Positions 1 through 9,090 of a stretch of DNA of 34,697 bases are shown piece by piece; within the stretch, counting starts at the first letter, position 1, and every line of letters begins with the position of its first letter. The notes under the pieces are model-generated. The model saw only the letters and a program-made list of their open reading frames with translations, did no database searches and was not told the origin of the DNA. The translations under genes and the position numbers were made by a program. The stretch spans positions 1 through 34,697 of IMG/VR virus record IMGVR_UViG_3300017917_000251; one strand, given 5' to 3'. Source of the stretch: a virus.

Positions 1-63
1 GAGCAAGACAAAAAAGAGAGAGCAGAGCGCAGACGAATGGCTAAGGAGTGGTTGAGTGAATAA
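1..63 (+). CDS. C-terminal end of an upstream gene (partial)
   Basis: Frame 1 is open from the window edge to a TAA at 61-63 and encodes 20 charged residues (many Lys, Arg and Glu) ending in WLSE. The stop overlaps the helicase start by 8 bases, and the helicase ribosome binding site lies inside this reading frame, which suggests translational coupling in one operon. Too little is visible to name it. A replication partner such as a helicase loader would fit the position, but that is only inference. Confidence 0.5.
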   Translation, partial: EQDKKERAERRRMAKEWLSE

Positions 64-1279
64 TACAGAGTCAAAGTTAATTAGCGCAGTTTTAGAGGAC
101 AAACAAATCCATGTTCTTCTTCAGGCAAATGTTGAGACAATGTTACGGACACACAATGACATTTGGAACTTCATCCGTCTTTACTCTGAAAACAATCAAG
201 CACTTCCTCCAGCAGACTTAGTTAGAGAAAAGTTTCGTGACTTTGAACCAGTTCCAGGTGTTGGTTCAACCAAACACCATCTAGCAGAACTACAGACAGA
301 ATACCTAAACGATAGTCTAAAAGATATTCTTCGTAATGCTGCTGGAGAAGTTCAGACTGGTAATGGAACAGAAGCACTAGAGCAACTAATTACAAAAACA
401 TCTGAACTTAAAAAGAACACTGCAGCAATCCGTGACATTGATGCTACTGATCTTGAAGATGCTGTTGCTTATTATGAAAGAGTTAAGAAGCAAAATGAGT
501 TAGGTGCAGTAGGAATCAAGACTGGTCTACCAGGATTTGATAACTATCTTCCTGCAGGAATTATGCCAGGACAACTTGGAGTATTCCTTGCCTATCCAGG
601 TATTGGTAAATCATGGATGGCACTTTACTTTGCAGTGCAGGCATGGAAGCAAGGTAAGTCGCCAATGATTATCTCACTTGAAATGTCTGAGACAGAAGTT
701 CGTAACCGTGTGTTTGCAATTATGGGTGAAGGCCTTTGGTCACATCGCAAGTTGTCAAACGGTGAGGTTGAAATTGATATGCTTCGTAAGTGGCATGCTA
801 ATAAGGTTGCAGGTCGTCCTGAGTTTCATATCATCTCAAATGACTCTGGCGGGGAAGTAACACCATCTGTTATTCGTGGAAAGATTGACCAATATAAGCC
901 AGACTTTGTTGTGGTTGACTACCTTCAGTTGATGAGTCCAAACCAGAGGGCTGACAATGAAACGGTAAAGATGAAGAATCTTTCTCGTGAACTTAAACTA
1001 ATGTCTATCAGCGAAGAAGTACCTATTATTGCTATCTCATCTGCTACACCCGATGATGTTAAAGACCTTAGTACACCTCCAACACTTGGACAAACAGCAT
1101 GGTCTAGACAGATTTCATACGATGCTGACTGGCTATTAGCACTTGGTCGTGGAACTAACAGCGACATTATTGAATGTGTATTTAGAAAGAACCGTAATGG
1201 TTTTATGGGTGACTTCTTAGTGCAGGTAGATTTTGATAAGGGCTACTACAGATATAAGGACTTTGAAGATGGCAAGTAA
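56..1279 (+). CDS. dnaB: Replicative DNA helicase, DnaB family
   Basis: Predicted hexameric 5'-3' replicative helicase, 407 aa. An N-terminal helical domain (about 1-120) precedes a RecA-fold motor. Visible motifs are Walker A AYPGIGKS (179-186), Walker B FVVVDYLQL (284-292), the IIAISSATPDD strand (about 324-334) in the DnaB Gln-motif position, and RKNRNGFMG (377-385), which matches the basic finger near the DnaB C-terminus. The GTG start at 56 has a good AAGGAG seven bases upstream (43-48). The primase gene overlaps its end by 11 bases. The N-terminal domain is less typical than the motor and the protein is shorter than bacterial DnaB, as in many phage versions. Confidence 0.93.
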   Translation: MNNTESKLISAVLEDKQIHVLLQANVETMLRTHNDIWNFIRLYSENNQALPPADLVREKFRDFEPVPGVGSTKHHLAELQTEYLNDSLKDILRNAAGEVQTGNGTEALEQLITKTSELKKNTAAIRDIDATDLEDAVAYYERVKKQNELGAVGIKTGLPGFDNYLPAGIMPGQLGVFLAYPGIGKSWMALYFAVQAWKQGKSPMIISLEMSETEVRNRVFAIMGEGLWSHRKLSNGEVEIDMLRKWHANKVAGRPEFHIISNDSGGEVTPSVIRGKIDQYKPDFVVVDYLQLMSPNQRADNETVKMKNLSRELKLMSISEEVPIIAISSATPDDVKDLSTPPTLGQTAWSRQISYDADWLLALGRGTNSDIIECVFRKNRNGFMGDFLVQVDFDKGYYRYKDFEDGK

Positions 1280-2192
1280 TCTTTATAGCGAAGAACAGAT
1301 CCGTAGAGTTCTAAACGGTGCTGGTGTTGAGATTGAGGCAGAGTTTGGCAATGACTTTATTGTTTATTGTCCTTACCATAACAACAGTAGAACCCCTGCA
1401 GGAGAAGTAGCAAAAGATAGTGGCTTATTCTTTTGCTTTGGTTGCCAAACAACAAAGAACCTAGAAGAGTTCATTATGTTTACTACTGGCAGATCATATT
1501 TTGAAACTGCTCGTTACATTAAAAGTAAAGAGACAGAAACTAATATTGAGGCCGTAGTCAATAAGGCTATGTATGCAGCACCTGATTTTGTCCAGTATGA
1601 TGAAGTTCTTATTAAGCGTTTGAATAATCAAGCACTTGAGTCGCCTAGAGCAATGAGATATTATGCTGGACGATCTATTACTGAAGATTCTATTAAGAAA
1701 TTTTCTTTAGGTTATTCAGAGAAACAAGATATGGTAACAATACCAGTTCACTCTCCAGATGGAATGACTATTGGTTTTGTTGGTAGGTCTGTTGAGGGTA
1801 AAGAGTTTAAAAATACTCCAGGTCTTCCAAAATCAAAAGTATTGTTTAACTTGCACAGAGTTAAAACCTCTAGTATTATATATGTAGTGGAATCATCTTT
1901 TGATGCTATCCGCTTAGACCAAGTAGGTTTCCCAGCAGTTGCAACTCTGGGTGCTAATGTTTCTGCATCGCAAATGAAACTATTAGAAAAGTACTTCAAC
2001 AATGTTGTACTAGTTGCAGACAATGATGAGGCTGGCACTATCATGAAAGACAAGTTAATTGAAAAACTTGGCTCTCTAGTTAGCGTAATCAACATAGATA
2101 AAAAATACAAAGACATTGGTGATATGGATGATGATGCAATCAGGGGTATTGAATTCCAGTTTGACAAATCTATATCATCTATGCTAAACTAA
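1269..2192 (+). CDS. dnaG: DnaG-type DNA primase (short phage form)
   Basis: Makes RNA primers for lagging-strand synthesis. A CHC2 zinc-binding site is visible at C34-P-Y-H37 and C56-F-G-C59. A catalytic TOPRIM core follows with E208 (VVESSFD) and D251/D253 (VADNDEAG), plus a KDIGDMD motif near 281-287. At 307 aa it lacks the large C-terminal helicase-binding domain of bacterial DnaG. I use the ATG at 1269; an upstream in-frame start at 1233 would lie deeper inside the helicase and adds 12 residues without family character. The position directly after dnaB fits a coupled helicase-primase pair. Confidence 0.92.
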   Translation: MASNLYSEEQIRRVLNGAGVEIEAEFGNDFIVYCPYHNNSRTPAGEVAKDSGLFFCFGCQTTKNLEEFIMFTTGRSYFETARYIKSKETETNIEAVVNKAMYAAPDFVQYDEVLIKRLNNQALESPRAMRYYAGRSITEDSIKKFSLGYSEKQDMVTIPVHSPDGMTIGFVGRSVEGKEFKNTPGLPKSKVLFNLHRVKTSSIIYVVESSFDAIRLDQVGFPAVATLGANVSASQMKLLEKYFNNVVLVADNDEAGTIMKDKLIEKLGSLVSVINIDKKYKDIGDMDDDAIRGIEFQFDKSISSMLN

Positions 2193-2216
2193 TATAAACA
2201 ACACGAAGGAGAAAAA

Positions 2217-2873
2217 ATGAGCGTAGTAAAGGGACTCAAGAATATCAATGCCCTGCTTGATAAGCCAAAGTATGACGAAAACTCACCAAAGGTAAAGTGG
2301 CTTAAACTTGCCGATGGTCAATCAGTAAAGATTCGCTTTATTGAAGAACTAGATGAAGACTCAGCAAACTATAATGAGTCTCGTGGACTTGCACTAGTTG
2401 TCAAGGAACACACAAATCCAAAGGACTATAAGCGTAAGGCTGTAGACACAATGGAATCTGAAGGCCGTGACTGGGCTGAAGAAATGCACCGTAAGGATCC
2501 AAAGGCTGGCTGGAGAGCACGTCTTCGTTTCTATTGCAATGTACTTGTAGATGATGGCATTGAAGCACCGTATGTGGCTATTTGGTCAATGGGTGTTAGC
2601 AAGCAGTCTGCATTCAATACTATTCGTGAGTATGCTCTTGAAACAGGAAGCATCTCAAACTTGGTTTGGAAGGTAAAGCGTAATGGTCAGGGAACTGAAA
2701 CATCTTACACACTTATTCCTTCTGCTCCAGATAAGGAACCGTTTGATTGGTCTGCGGTTCAGCCATTTCCATTGGAACTTGCACTAAAGAAGATTCCATA
2801 TGCGGAACAAGAAGCATTCTATTTGGGCTTTGATGGTCCAAGCACCTCGTCTGCAACAAACACAGACTGGTAA
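2217..2873 (+). CDS. Probable single-stranded DNA-binding protein
   Basis: A 218-aa protein between primase and polymerase, with AAGGAG just upstream. It starts with a helical stretch (MSVVKGLKNINALL), then a lysine-rich beta region, and ends in a flexible Ser/Thr tail closing in Asp-Trp. Phage gp32-like ssDNA-binding proteins and bacterial SSB often end in a short acidic or aromatic tail that recruits partners, so the tail and the location support an SSB role. I do not see a clear zinc site or an unambiguous OB-fold signature, so the call rests largely on context and overall composition. Confidence 0.6.
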   Translation: MSVVKGLKNINALLDKPKYDENSPKVKWLKLADGQSVKIRFIEELDEDSANYNESRGLALVVKEHTNPKDYKRKAVDTMESEGRDWAEEMHRKDPKAGWRARLRFYCNVLVDDGIEAPYVAIWSMGVSKQSAFNTIREYALETGSISNLVWKVKRNGQGTETSYTLIPSAPDKEPFDWSAVQPFPLELALKKIPYAEQEAFYLGFDGPSTSSATNTDW

Positions 2874-2876
2874 TAG

Positions 2877-5800
2877 ATGAACTACGTAGGCTTACATGTA
2901 CACACACACTATTCATTATTTGATGGTGTTGCTACTCCAGAAGAATATATTGACCGAGCAGTTGAACTTGGTATGCCAGCATTGGCTATCACAGATCACG
3001 GAACCTTATCTGGGCATCGGGAACTGTACCGAATTGCAAAAGCAAAAGGTGTAAAGCCTATTCTTGGCGTAGAAGGATATTTTTGTGTTGATAGATTTGA
3101 TAAGAGGGCAAAGGCAGAACGCACTGATCCAACTGATCTAGTTTATAATCACATTATCCTTCTCGCTAAGAACCAACTTGGTTTAGAGAATCTAAACAAG
3201 ATTAATGAAATCGCTTGGACTGAAGGATATTTCAATAAGCCACGCTTTGACTTTGAAGTTCTTGAAAAGTACTCAGAAGGCATTATTGTTTTATCTGGAT
3301 GTTTGAGTGGTATCATTGCAAAAGCATTAGAGCATGGTGAGTATGCTCAGGCTAAGAAGCATATTGAGTGGTTTAAGCGTGTATTTGCCGATGACTTCTA
3401 TATGGAGTTAATGCCACATAATGGTGCAGAAGTAAATAAGCAGTTAGCAGATTTGGCTGATGAATTTAAGATTCAAACTGTTGTTACTCCAGACTGTCAC
3501 CATGTTGACGAATCACAAAAAGAAATTCAAGAATTTAAGTTGCTTATGAACTCACACACAAAGGTTCAGAAAGATGCAACATATGAAAAATCAAAGAAGC
3601 AAGATGGCATGATGAAGCGTCTTGACTATCTTTATGGCGAAGACCGACAAATGTCATTTAATAAGTTTGATATTCACCTTCTATCCTATGACGAGATGAA
3701 GGTAGCCATGGAATCCCAGGGTATTGTCAGAGAAGATATGTATATCAACTCTATCGCTATCGCTGATAAGGTAGAAGACTATAATATTAAAGATGGTTTA
3801 AATCTATTGCCAGTACAGTATAAGAACCCTGATAAAGAACTTAAAACACTTGCTATGGAAGGTTTGAAGGCTCGTGGTTTGGACAATAACCAAGAGTATC
3901 TAGATCGCCTAGAAGAAGAACTAGAGATTATTAAGAATAAAAACTTTGGTCCTTACTTCCTTGTAGTGCAGAATATGATTGGTTGGGCTAAGAAAGAAGG
4001 AATTCTTGTAGGTCCAGGTCGTGGTTCTGCTGCTGGCTCACTGCTTTGCTATACTCTTGGCATTACAGACATTGATCCAATTAAGCATGGACTTTTGTTC
4101 TTCCGTTTTATTAATCCAGAGCGTAATGACTTCCCTGATATTGATACAGATATTCAAGATACTCGCCGTGAAGAAGTTAAAGATTATCTAGTTAGACAAT
4201 ACCGACATGTTGCATCTATTGCTACATTCCTAGAGTTTACAGGAAAAGGAATTGTTCGTGATATTGCACGAGTTCTAAATATTCCTTTGTCAGATGTAAA
4301 CAAGGTTTTGAAAACAGTAGATACTTGGGATGACTTCTGTAACTCAAAGACAACACGAGAGTTTCGTGAAAAATATCCAGAGGTAGAAGTGTACGGAGAG
4401 CAACTTCGTGGTCGTATCCGTGGTACAGGTATTCACGCTGCTGGTGTTGTTACTGCAAAAGAGCCAATCTTTAGACATGCACCAATGGAAACACGATCAT
4501 CTACTGGAAGTGATGAGCGTATTCCTGTTGTAGGTGTTGACATGGAAGAAGCAGAAAGAATTGGTCTAATTAAGATTGATGCGTTGGGTCTTAAGACTCT
4601 TAGCGTACTTAAAGATACTATTGATATGGTTAAAGAAAATCATTATGTAGATATTGATTTGCTTTCAATTGATATGAATGATAAAGATGTATATGAAATG
4701 TTATCAAGCGGATATACAAAGGGTGTATTCCAGTGTGAAGCAACACCATATACCAACTTGCTTATAAAGATGGGTGTTAAGAATCTTGATGAACTTGCAG
4801 CATCAAATGCTTTGGTTCGCCCAGGTGCTGCAAATACTATTGGTAAGGATTATATTGACCGCAAGCATGGTCGTCAAAACATTAATTACCTTCACCAAAT
4901 CTTAAAACCATTTACGGAGGATACATATGGCTGCATTCTTTACCAGGAACAAGTTATGCAAGCATGCGTACAACTTGGCGGTATGTCCATGTCGGAAGCA
5001 GATAAAGTTAGAAAAATCATTGGTAAGAAAAAAGATGCTAAAGAATTTGATGTATTCAAAGATAGGTTCGTTAGTGGTGCTAGTAAGTATATTGCCCCTA
5101 ATGATGCTCTGGATCTTTGGCATGATTTTGAAGCGCATGCTGGGTATTCGTTCAACAAGTCGCATGCCGTTGCCTACTCTACTCTCTCGTATTGGACGGC
5201 GTGGCTAAAATATCATTACCCACTAGAATTTATGTTTGCACTTCTTAAGAATGAAAAAGATAAGGATGGAAGAACGGAGTATTTGATTGAAGCAAAGAGA
5301 ATGGGTATTCCGATTAAACTACCCCATATTAATGATTCGGATACAGATTTTAAAATTGAGGGTAAAGGTATTCGGTTTGGACTCAGTGCTATCAAGTTCA
5401 TTTCTGATACGATTGCAGAAAGATATATACAGGCACGACCATTTCGTTCGTACAAAGAACTTGAAGAATTCACTTTCACAAAGGGAAACGGAGTAAACTC
5501 TCGTGCACTTCAAGCACTAAGAGTAATTGGTGCTGCAACATTCCCTGACAATCCTAGAAATGATGATGAGATTAAAGAAAATCTTTATGAGTATCTAAAC
5601 TTGCCAGAGTTTAATATCACCATTCCTTCTCACTACTATGCATTTATTAATGATGTTGAAGAGTTTGAAGAAAAAGGATCATTCATTTTGCTTGGAATGG
5701 TTAAGGCTATCAAGCGTGGAACAGGTTGGTCAAGAGTAGAAGTTCTTGATAAGACTGGATCAGTTGGTATATTTGATGAAGAGCAGACAACCATTGAAAC

Positions 5801-6149
5801 TGGAAAAACATATTTGTTATTGGCAACAGACAATAGAATTGTCTCTGCAATACCAGCAGATGAGATTAGAACATCTTCAAATGCATTAGTTAAGTTTTTA
5901 GGATATAAGCAGTTACCATACAAGGATGAAGAAATGTATGTAGTATCTTTTAAGCCTAGGGTAACTAAGGCAGGAAAGAAGATGGCAACACTTACTCTTG
6001 CAGATACATCAAGAGACCTTCATCCAATCACAGTATTCCCTACTGCATTTTCAAAAGCATATATGCACATTGAAGAGGGTAAATCGTATAAGTTTAGTTT
6101 TGGCAAAACAAAAGATGGAACAATAACACTGGAGGATATAAATGCTTGA
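2877..6149 (+). CDS. dnaE: DNA polymerase III alpha subunit (DnaE-type, family C)
   Basis: Main replicative polymerase, 1090 aa. The N-terminal PHP domain shows HVHTHYSLFDG (7-17) and ITDHGT. The palm has the FPDIDTD motif (419-425, catalytic D423 and D425) and a third acidic residue in LIKIDALGLKTL (D568). The loop GPGRGSAAGS is the family nucleotide-binding signature. An OB-fold region lies near the C-terminus (about 950-1085). There is no inserted DnaQ-like exonuclease, so proofreading would need the PHP domain or a host factor. The start is five bases after the preceding stop. MazG overlaps its 3' end by 8 bases. Confidence 0.96.
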   Translation: MNYVGLHVHTHYSLFDGVATPEEYIDRAVELGMPALAITDHGTLSGHRELYRIAKAKGVKPILGVEGYFCVDRFDKRAKAERTDPTDLVYNHIILLAKNQLGLENLNKINEIAWTEGYFNKPRFDFEVLEKYSEGIIVLSGCLSGIIAKALEHGEYAQAKKHIEWFKRVFADDFYMELMPHNGAEVNKQLADLADEFKIQTVVTPDCHHVDESQKEIQEFKLLMNSHTKVQKDATYEKSKKQDGMMKRLDYLYGEDRQMSFNKFDIHLLSYDEMKVAMESQGIVREDMYINSIAIADKVEDYNIKDGLNLLPVQYKNPDKELKTLAMEGLKARGLDNNQEYLDRLEEELEIIKNKNFGPYFLVVQNMIGWAKKEGILVGPGRGSAAGSLLCYTLGITDIDPIKHGLLFFRFINPERNDFPDIDTDIQDTRREEVKDYLVRQYRHVASIATFLEFTGKGIVRDIARVLNIPLSDVNKVLKTVDTWDDFCNSKTTREFREKYPEVEVYGEQLRGRIRGTGIHAAGVVTAKEPIFRHAPMETRSSTGSDERIPVVGVDMEEAERIGLIKIDALGLKTLSVLKDTIDMVKENHYVDIDLLSIDMNDKDVYEMLSSGYTKGVFQCEATPYTNLLIKMGVKNLDELAASNALVRPGAANTIGKDYIDRKHGRQNINYLHQILKPFTEDTYGCILYQEQVMQACVQLGGMSMSEADKVRKIIGKKKDAKEFDVFKDRFVSGASKYIAPNDALDLWHDFEAHAGYSFNKSHAVAYSTLSYWTAWLKYHYPLEFMFALLKNEKDKDGRTEYLIEAKRMGIPIKLPHINDSDTDFKIEGKGIRFGLSAIKFISDTIAERYIQARPFRSYKELEEFTFTKGNGVNSRALQALRVIGAATFPDNPRNDDEIKENLYEYLNLPEFNITIPSHYYAFINDVEEFEEKGSFILLGMVKAIKRGTGWSRVEVLDKTGSVGIFDEEQTTIETGKTYLLLATDNRIVSAIPADEIRTSSNALVKFLGYKQLPYKDEEMYVVSFKPRVTKAGKKMATLTLADTSRDLHPITVFPTAFSKAYMHIEEGKSYKFSFGKTKDGTITLEDINA

Positions 6150-6459
6150 TGATATGGCAGTAGAACTGCACAAGAATGCAATTGATAAAGGATTCTGGCC
6201 TGAAGAGGTTGATGATATTTTTATTGCAAAACAACTAATGATGATTGTATCTGAAGTAACTGAGGTTATGGAAGCAATCCGTAAAGACAAAGGCGAAGAA
6301 GAAATCACAAAAGAGTTTGCAGATATTATTATTCGCACACTAGATTTATATGCTGGGGTTGTAGAGGCAGGATACACAACGCTGTCTCTTGATCATGCTC
6401 TAAGTGAAAAGGTAGAGTTCAATAAAACTCGTCCAGAAAAGCACGGGGTACGATTCTAA
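6142..6459 (+). CDS. mazG: MazG-like nucleotide pyrophosphohydrolase
   Basis: A small all-alpha NTP pyrophosphatase, 105 aa. The metal-binding pattern is visible as SEVTEVMEA followed by EFADIIIRTLD, matching the ExxE...ExxD signature of the MazG/dUTPase-2 superfamily. It is preceded by GGAGG six bases upstream. Phage MazG proteins are thought to remove aberrant nucleotides or alter host (p)ppGpp and nucleotide pools; which applies here cannot be told. It sits between polymerase and recombinase, in line with a nucleotide-metabolism job during replication. Confidence 0.88.
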   Translation: MLDDMAVELHKNAIDKGFWPEEVDDIFIAKQLMMIVSEVTEVMEAIRKDKGEEEITKEFADIIIRTLDLYAGVVEAGYTTLSLDHALSEKVEFNKTRPEKHGVRF

Positions 6460-7475
6460 TGTCAGTAACAATGGAAGAAGTATTAGCACAACTTAACCCT
6501 AAGTTGCGTAAGACTATTATGGTTGGAGATTCAGTTCCCCCAACAGAATATGCAGAAACACCTAGTTTTGGTCTTAATAAGGCTCTAGCAGGTGGGCTTC
6601 CTTATGGTAGGCAAGTTCTTATCTGGGGTTCAAAGTCGTCTGCAAAGTCTTCTCTATGCCTTCAAATGATTGGTTTAGCGCAGAAAGAAGGAAAGATCTG
6701 TGCATGGATTGATGCAGAAATGTCATACGATAAGGCTTGGGCAGAGCGACTAGGTGTAGATTCGTCTAAACTAATTTACTCACAGGCTCGTACAATTAAT
6801 GAGATGGTTGATGTAGGAACAAACCTTATTAATGCTGGAGTTGATATTGTAGTTGTTGACTCAATTACATCTTTACTTCCTGCAATTTATTTTGAGAAGG
6901 ACTCAGATGAACTCAAGCAACTTGAAAATACAAAACAGATTGGTGCAGAGTCTCGTGACTTTAGTAACGCATGGAAGATGATTAACTATGCTAACAATAA
7001 AGTTAAGCCAACGCTGTTTGTGCTGATTTCTCAGTCACGCAATAATATTAATGCAATGTATACAAGCCAGCAGCCAACAGGTGGGCAGGCAACTAAGTTT
7101 TACTCGTCAACAGTTATCAAACTGTTCTCATCAGAATCAGATAATCAAGCCATTAAGGGCAAGATTAAGATTGGTGATAAGTTGATTGAAGAAAAGATTG
7201 GAAGAAAGATTCGTTGGGAACTGCAGTTCTCTAAAACTTCTCCAGGATTCCAATCAGGCGAGTATGATTTTTATTTTAGAGGAGATGAAGTTGGTATTGA
7301 TTCTATTGGAGACCTTGTTGATACAGCAGAGTCTTCAGGACTAGTCAATAGAACTGGTGCTTGGTATCAACTAGAAGATGGCACAAAGGTGCAAGGTAGA
7401 GAAGGCTTTATTGCTCGTGTTAAGGAAGATCTTGATCTACAAGAGTCACTAAAGAAGAAACTCTCAAATGGCTAA
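6459..7475 (+). CDS. recA: RecA/UvsX-like recombinase
   Basis: ATP-dependent strand-exchange protein, 338 aa. The P-loop is GSKSSAKS (57-64), with Ala where RecA has the glycine before the lysine, closer to UvsX (GPSKSFKS) than to bacterial RecA (GPESSGKT). WIDAE gives the catalytic glutamate E87. Walker B is IVVVDSITSLLP. The L2 region and PTGGQATKFYSS follow as in RecA. The start ATG overlaps the mazG stop codon by one base. With the neighbouring nucleases and resolvase it forms a recombination and repair module. Confidence 0.93.
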   Translation: MSVTMEEVLAQLNPKLRKTIMVGDSVPPTEYAETPSFGLNKALAGGLPYGRQVLIWGSKSSAKSSLCLQMIGLAQKEGKICAWIDAEMSYDKAWAERLGVDSSKLIYSQARTINEMVDVGTNLINAGVDIVVVDSITSLLPAIYFEKDSDELKQLENTKQIGAESRDFSNAWKMINYANNKVKPTLFVLISQSRNNINAMYTSQQPTGGQATKFYSSTVIKLFSSESDNQAIKGKIKIGDKLIEEKIGRKIRWELQFSKTSPGFQSGEYDFYFRGDEVGIDSIGDLVDTAESSGLVNRTGAWYQLEDGTKVQGREGFIARVKEDLDLQESLKKKLSNG

Positions 7476-7653
7476 CCAAGACTTTAAAATCTTTGAAGGA
7501 AAATTTCCTTGTAAGAAATGTAATGAAGAGGTAACTTCTTTACGCCTTTGGCTTGAGTCTGGTGATGCTACTTGGATGTGTACAAAGAAGCACATGTCAA
7601 AAGTAAACCTAATGCCAAAGAAAAAGAAAAAGGCGGACTTTATAAATGAGTGA
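7468..7653 (+). CDS. Small zinc-finger protein
   Basis: A 61-aa protein overlapping the recA 3' end by 8 bases and the next gene by 8 bases. It contains CKKC (15-18) and, some 20 residues later, CTKKH, a likely Cys3His or Cys4-like zinc site, followed by a lysine run (PKKKKK) that could touch nucleic acid. I cannot assign a specific function. Its position inside the recombination block suggests an accessory DNA-binding role. Confidence 0.72.
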   Translation: MANQDFKIFEGKFPCKKCNEEVTSLRLWLESGDATWMCTKKHMSKVNLMPKKKKKADFINE

Positions 7654-7930
7654 ACGCTCTGAGTCAAAGCGTATTGGCGCTAAGCAACACAAGAACTCTG
7701 GTAGAAATAACACCAAGGGTGATGCTTCTTGGCATAACTTTGTTGTTGACTTTAAAGAGTGCTCAAAGTCTTTTACTTTAAATCAAGATGTTTGGGCTAA
7801 GGCTGTGACAGATGCATTAAGAAAGAGCATGGATCCAGCCTTAATCATTGTTCTTGGCGAGGGTACTCAGAAGGTTAGACTTGCTATAATTGAATTAGAT
7901 ATGTTAGAACAGTTAATAGAGGGAGAATAA
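7646..7930 (+). CDS. PD-(D/E)XK nuclease, Hjc-like Holliday junction resolvase candidate
   Basis: A 94-aa protein with the layout of small archaeal-type or phage junction resolvases: KRIGAKQHKNSGR (8-20), then KGDA with D26, then VVDFKE in which D35-x-K37 forms the (D/E)xK catalytic pair, then KSFTL and an aliphatic core strand ALIIVLG. These match the order G..SG..KGD...(D/E)xK..KS seen in Hjc-like nucleases. A separate RuvC-like protein is encoded at 9354, so the two may act on different branched substrates. Confidence 0.7.
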   Translation: MSERSESKRIGAKQHKNSGRNNTKGDASWHNFVVDFKECSKSFTLNQDVWAKAVTDALRKSMDPALIIVLGEGTQKVRLAIIELDMLEQLIEGE

Positions 7931-7931
7931 A

Positions 7932-8243
7932 ATGACAGAAGGTACAGGACAAACAACGCTAGAAATGGTAAATGGTTTGGCAGAGATTGCAGAGTTTATG
8001 GAAGATGAAGAGTTAACTACAGCACTATCAATGATTGCTAAGTTAATTATAAAGCCAGACATTCCTGCCCCAGTAGCAAGTATTGAGATTGTAAGGCTTC
8101 AGGCAATTGCAGGGAAGTTGGCTCTAAAGGCTACATGGATGGCAAATGTTGATAAGAATAACCGTGCAAAGAAGAATATTTACTATACAGCAGCAGAAGC
8201 AGTAAACAACTTGGTCTCAGCATTAAAATATATAATGCGCTAA
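7932..8243 (+). CDS. Hypothetical helical protein
   Basis: A 103-aa mostly alpha-helical protein of unknown function. It begins two bases after the nuclease gene, with AGAGGGAG upstream. No cysteine pairs, nucleotide-binding loop or membrane segment is visible. The regular spacing of hydrophobic residues (for example IVRLQAIAGKLALKA) suggests a helical bundle. Location points to a replication or recombination accessory protein. Confidence 0.65.
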   Translation: MTEGTGQTTLEMVNGLAEIAEFMEDEELTTALSMIAKLIIKPDIPAPVASIEIVRLQAIAGKLALKATWMANVDKNNRAKKNIYYTAAEAVNNLVSALKYIMR

Positions 8244-8245
8244 CC

Positions 8246-8254
8246 TGGTATACT
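8246..8254 (+). promoter_or_regulatory. Extended -10 promoter for the Cas4-like nuclease gene
   Basis: TGGTATACT, an extended -10 element (TGn plus TATACT at 8249-8254), lies just after the preceding stop codon. No -35 box is recognisable. Transcription would start near 8261, ahead of the AAAGGA ribosome binding site of the gene at 8275. Confidence 0.5.
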
Positions 8255-8274
8255 TATATAAACAAAGGATGATT

Positions 8275-9090
8275 ATGACTAAGAATTTACTACACTCGGT
8301 GATGCTTAAGCCTACTACGAAAAAGAATAATATTCTTGATAGCGATGCATTGATTGAAAAGATCAAGCACGGATACATTATTAATCGTGGGCCAAAACAT
8401 ACACAGAAGAAAACATTTGCTCCATCAACAATTGCTTACTCTCATGGAGAGTGTCCAAGATATTGGTATCTTGCATTTGATGGTGCTACATTTGAAGATA
8501 ATGCAGATGCGTATGGAGCAGCCAATATGACTGCTGGAACATTGTCACATGCAAGAATCCAAAATGCAATGATGAATGCTGGAATTGTTAAGGTTTACCG
8601 TGATGACAATAATGAAGAAACAACAGAGTTTAAGATTCGCTATGATGATCCTCCAATCTTTGGATATGGGGATGTTATGCTTGATTGGGAAGGCGAAGAA
8701 ATCGTTGGAGAAATCAAGACAATGCTTAACGAAGGTTTTGAGTATCGTAAGAATTCAATGAAGCCAAAGACTGGTCACTTGATTCAGTTACTTATCTATA
8801 TGAAAATTCTTGGTAAGAAGAAGGGTGTTCTTATTTATGAGAATAAGAATAATCATGAACTTTTAGTTTTGCCAGTAGAGGTTGATGATAACTATCGTCA
8901 GTGGATTGATAATGCTTTTCAGTGGATGAGAGAAGTCCGTAAGGCTTGGGAAGATAGAACTCTTCCTACTAAGAACTATCGCTCTAACTCTAAGATTTGT
9001 AAGACCTGTCCTATTCAGAAGGCGTGTGCTGATGCTGGTGAGGGCGTAGTTAAGATTAAATCAATGGAGAAACTAGTTGAAACTATGTAA
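8275..9090 (+). CDS. Cas4/RecB-like Fe-S exonuclease (PD-(D/E)XK)
   Basis: A 271-aa nuclease with all Cas4 landmarks. Four cysteines for a 4Fe-4S cluster are C60 near the N-terminus and C242, C245, C251 near the C-terminus (CKTCPIQKAC). The RecB-type active site is H92, D133 (YGDVML), E146-x-K148 (GEIKT) and the QxxxY helix (QLLIY, 171-175). These proteins resect DNA ends with 5' or 3' polarity, which would feed the RecA-like recombinase. I take the second ATG (8275) because AAAGGA at 8264-8269 is spaced five bases from it and abuts the first ATG (8269). No Cas1, Cas2 or repeat array is present. Confidence 0.85.
   Translation: MTKNLLHSVMLKPTTKKNNILDSDALIEKIKHGYIINRGPKHTQKKTFAPSTIAYSHGECPRYWYLAFDGATFEDNADAYGAANMTAGTLSHARIQNAMMNAGIVKVYRDDNNEETTEFKIRYDDPPIFGYGDVMLDWEGEEIVGEIKTMLNEGFEYRKNSMKPKTGHLIQLLIYMKILGKKKGVLIYENKNNHELLVLPVEVDDNYRQWIDNAFQWMREVRKAWEDRTLPTKNYRSNSKICKTCPIQKACADAGEGVVKIKSMEKLVETM

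Noticed and set aside
4902-5923. Several minus- and plus-strand frames inside the polymerase gene
   Set aside because: They lie within the well-supported DnaE reading frame and contain no recognisable domain.
8275-9090. Possible CRISPR-associated locus because of the Cas4-like nuclease
   Set aside because: No Cas1, Cas2, repeat array or leader is present; free-standing Cas4-like nucleases are common in phages.
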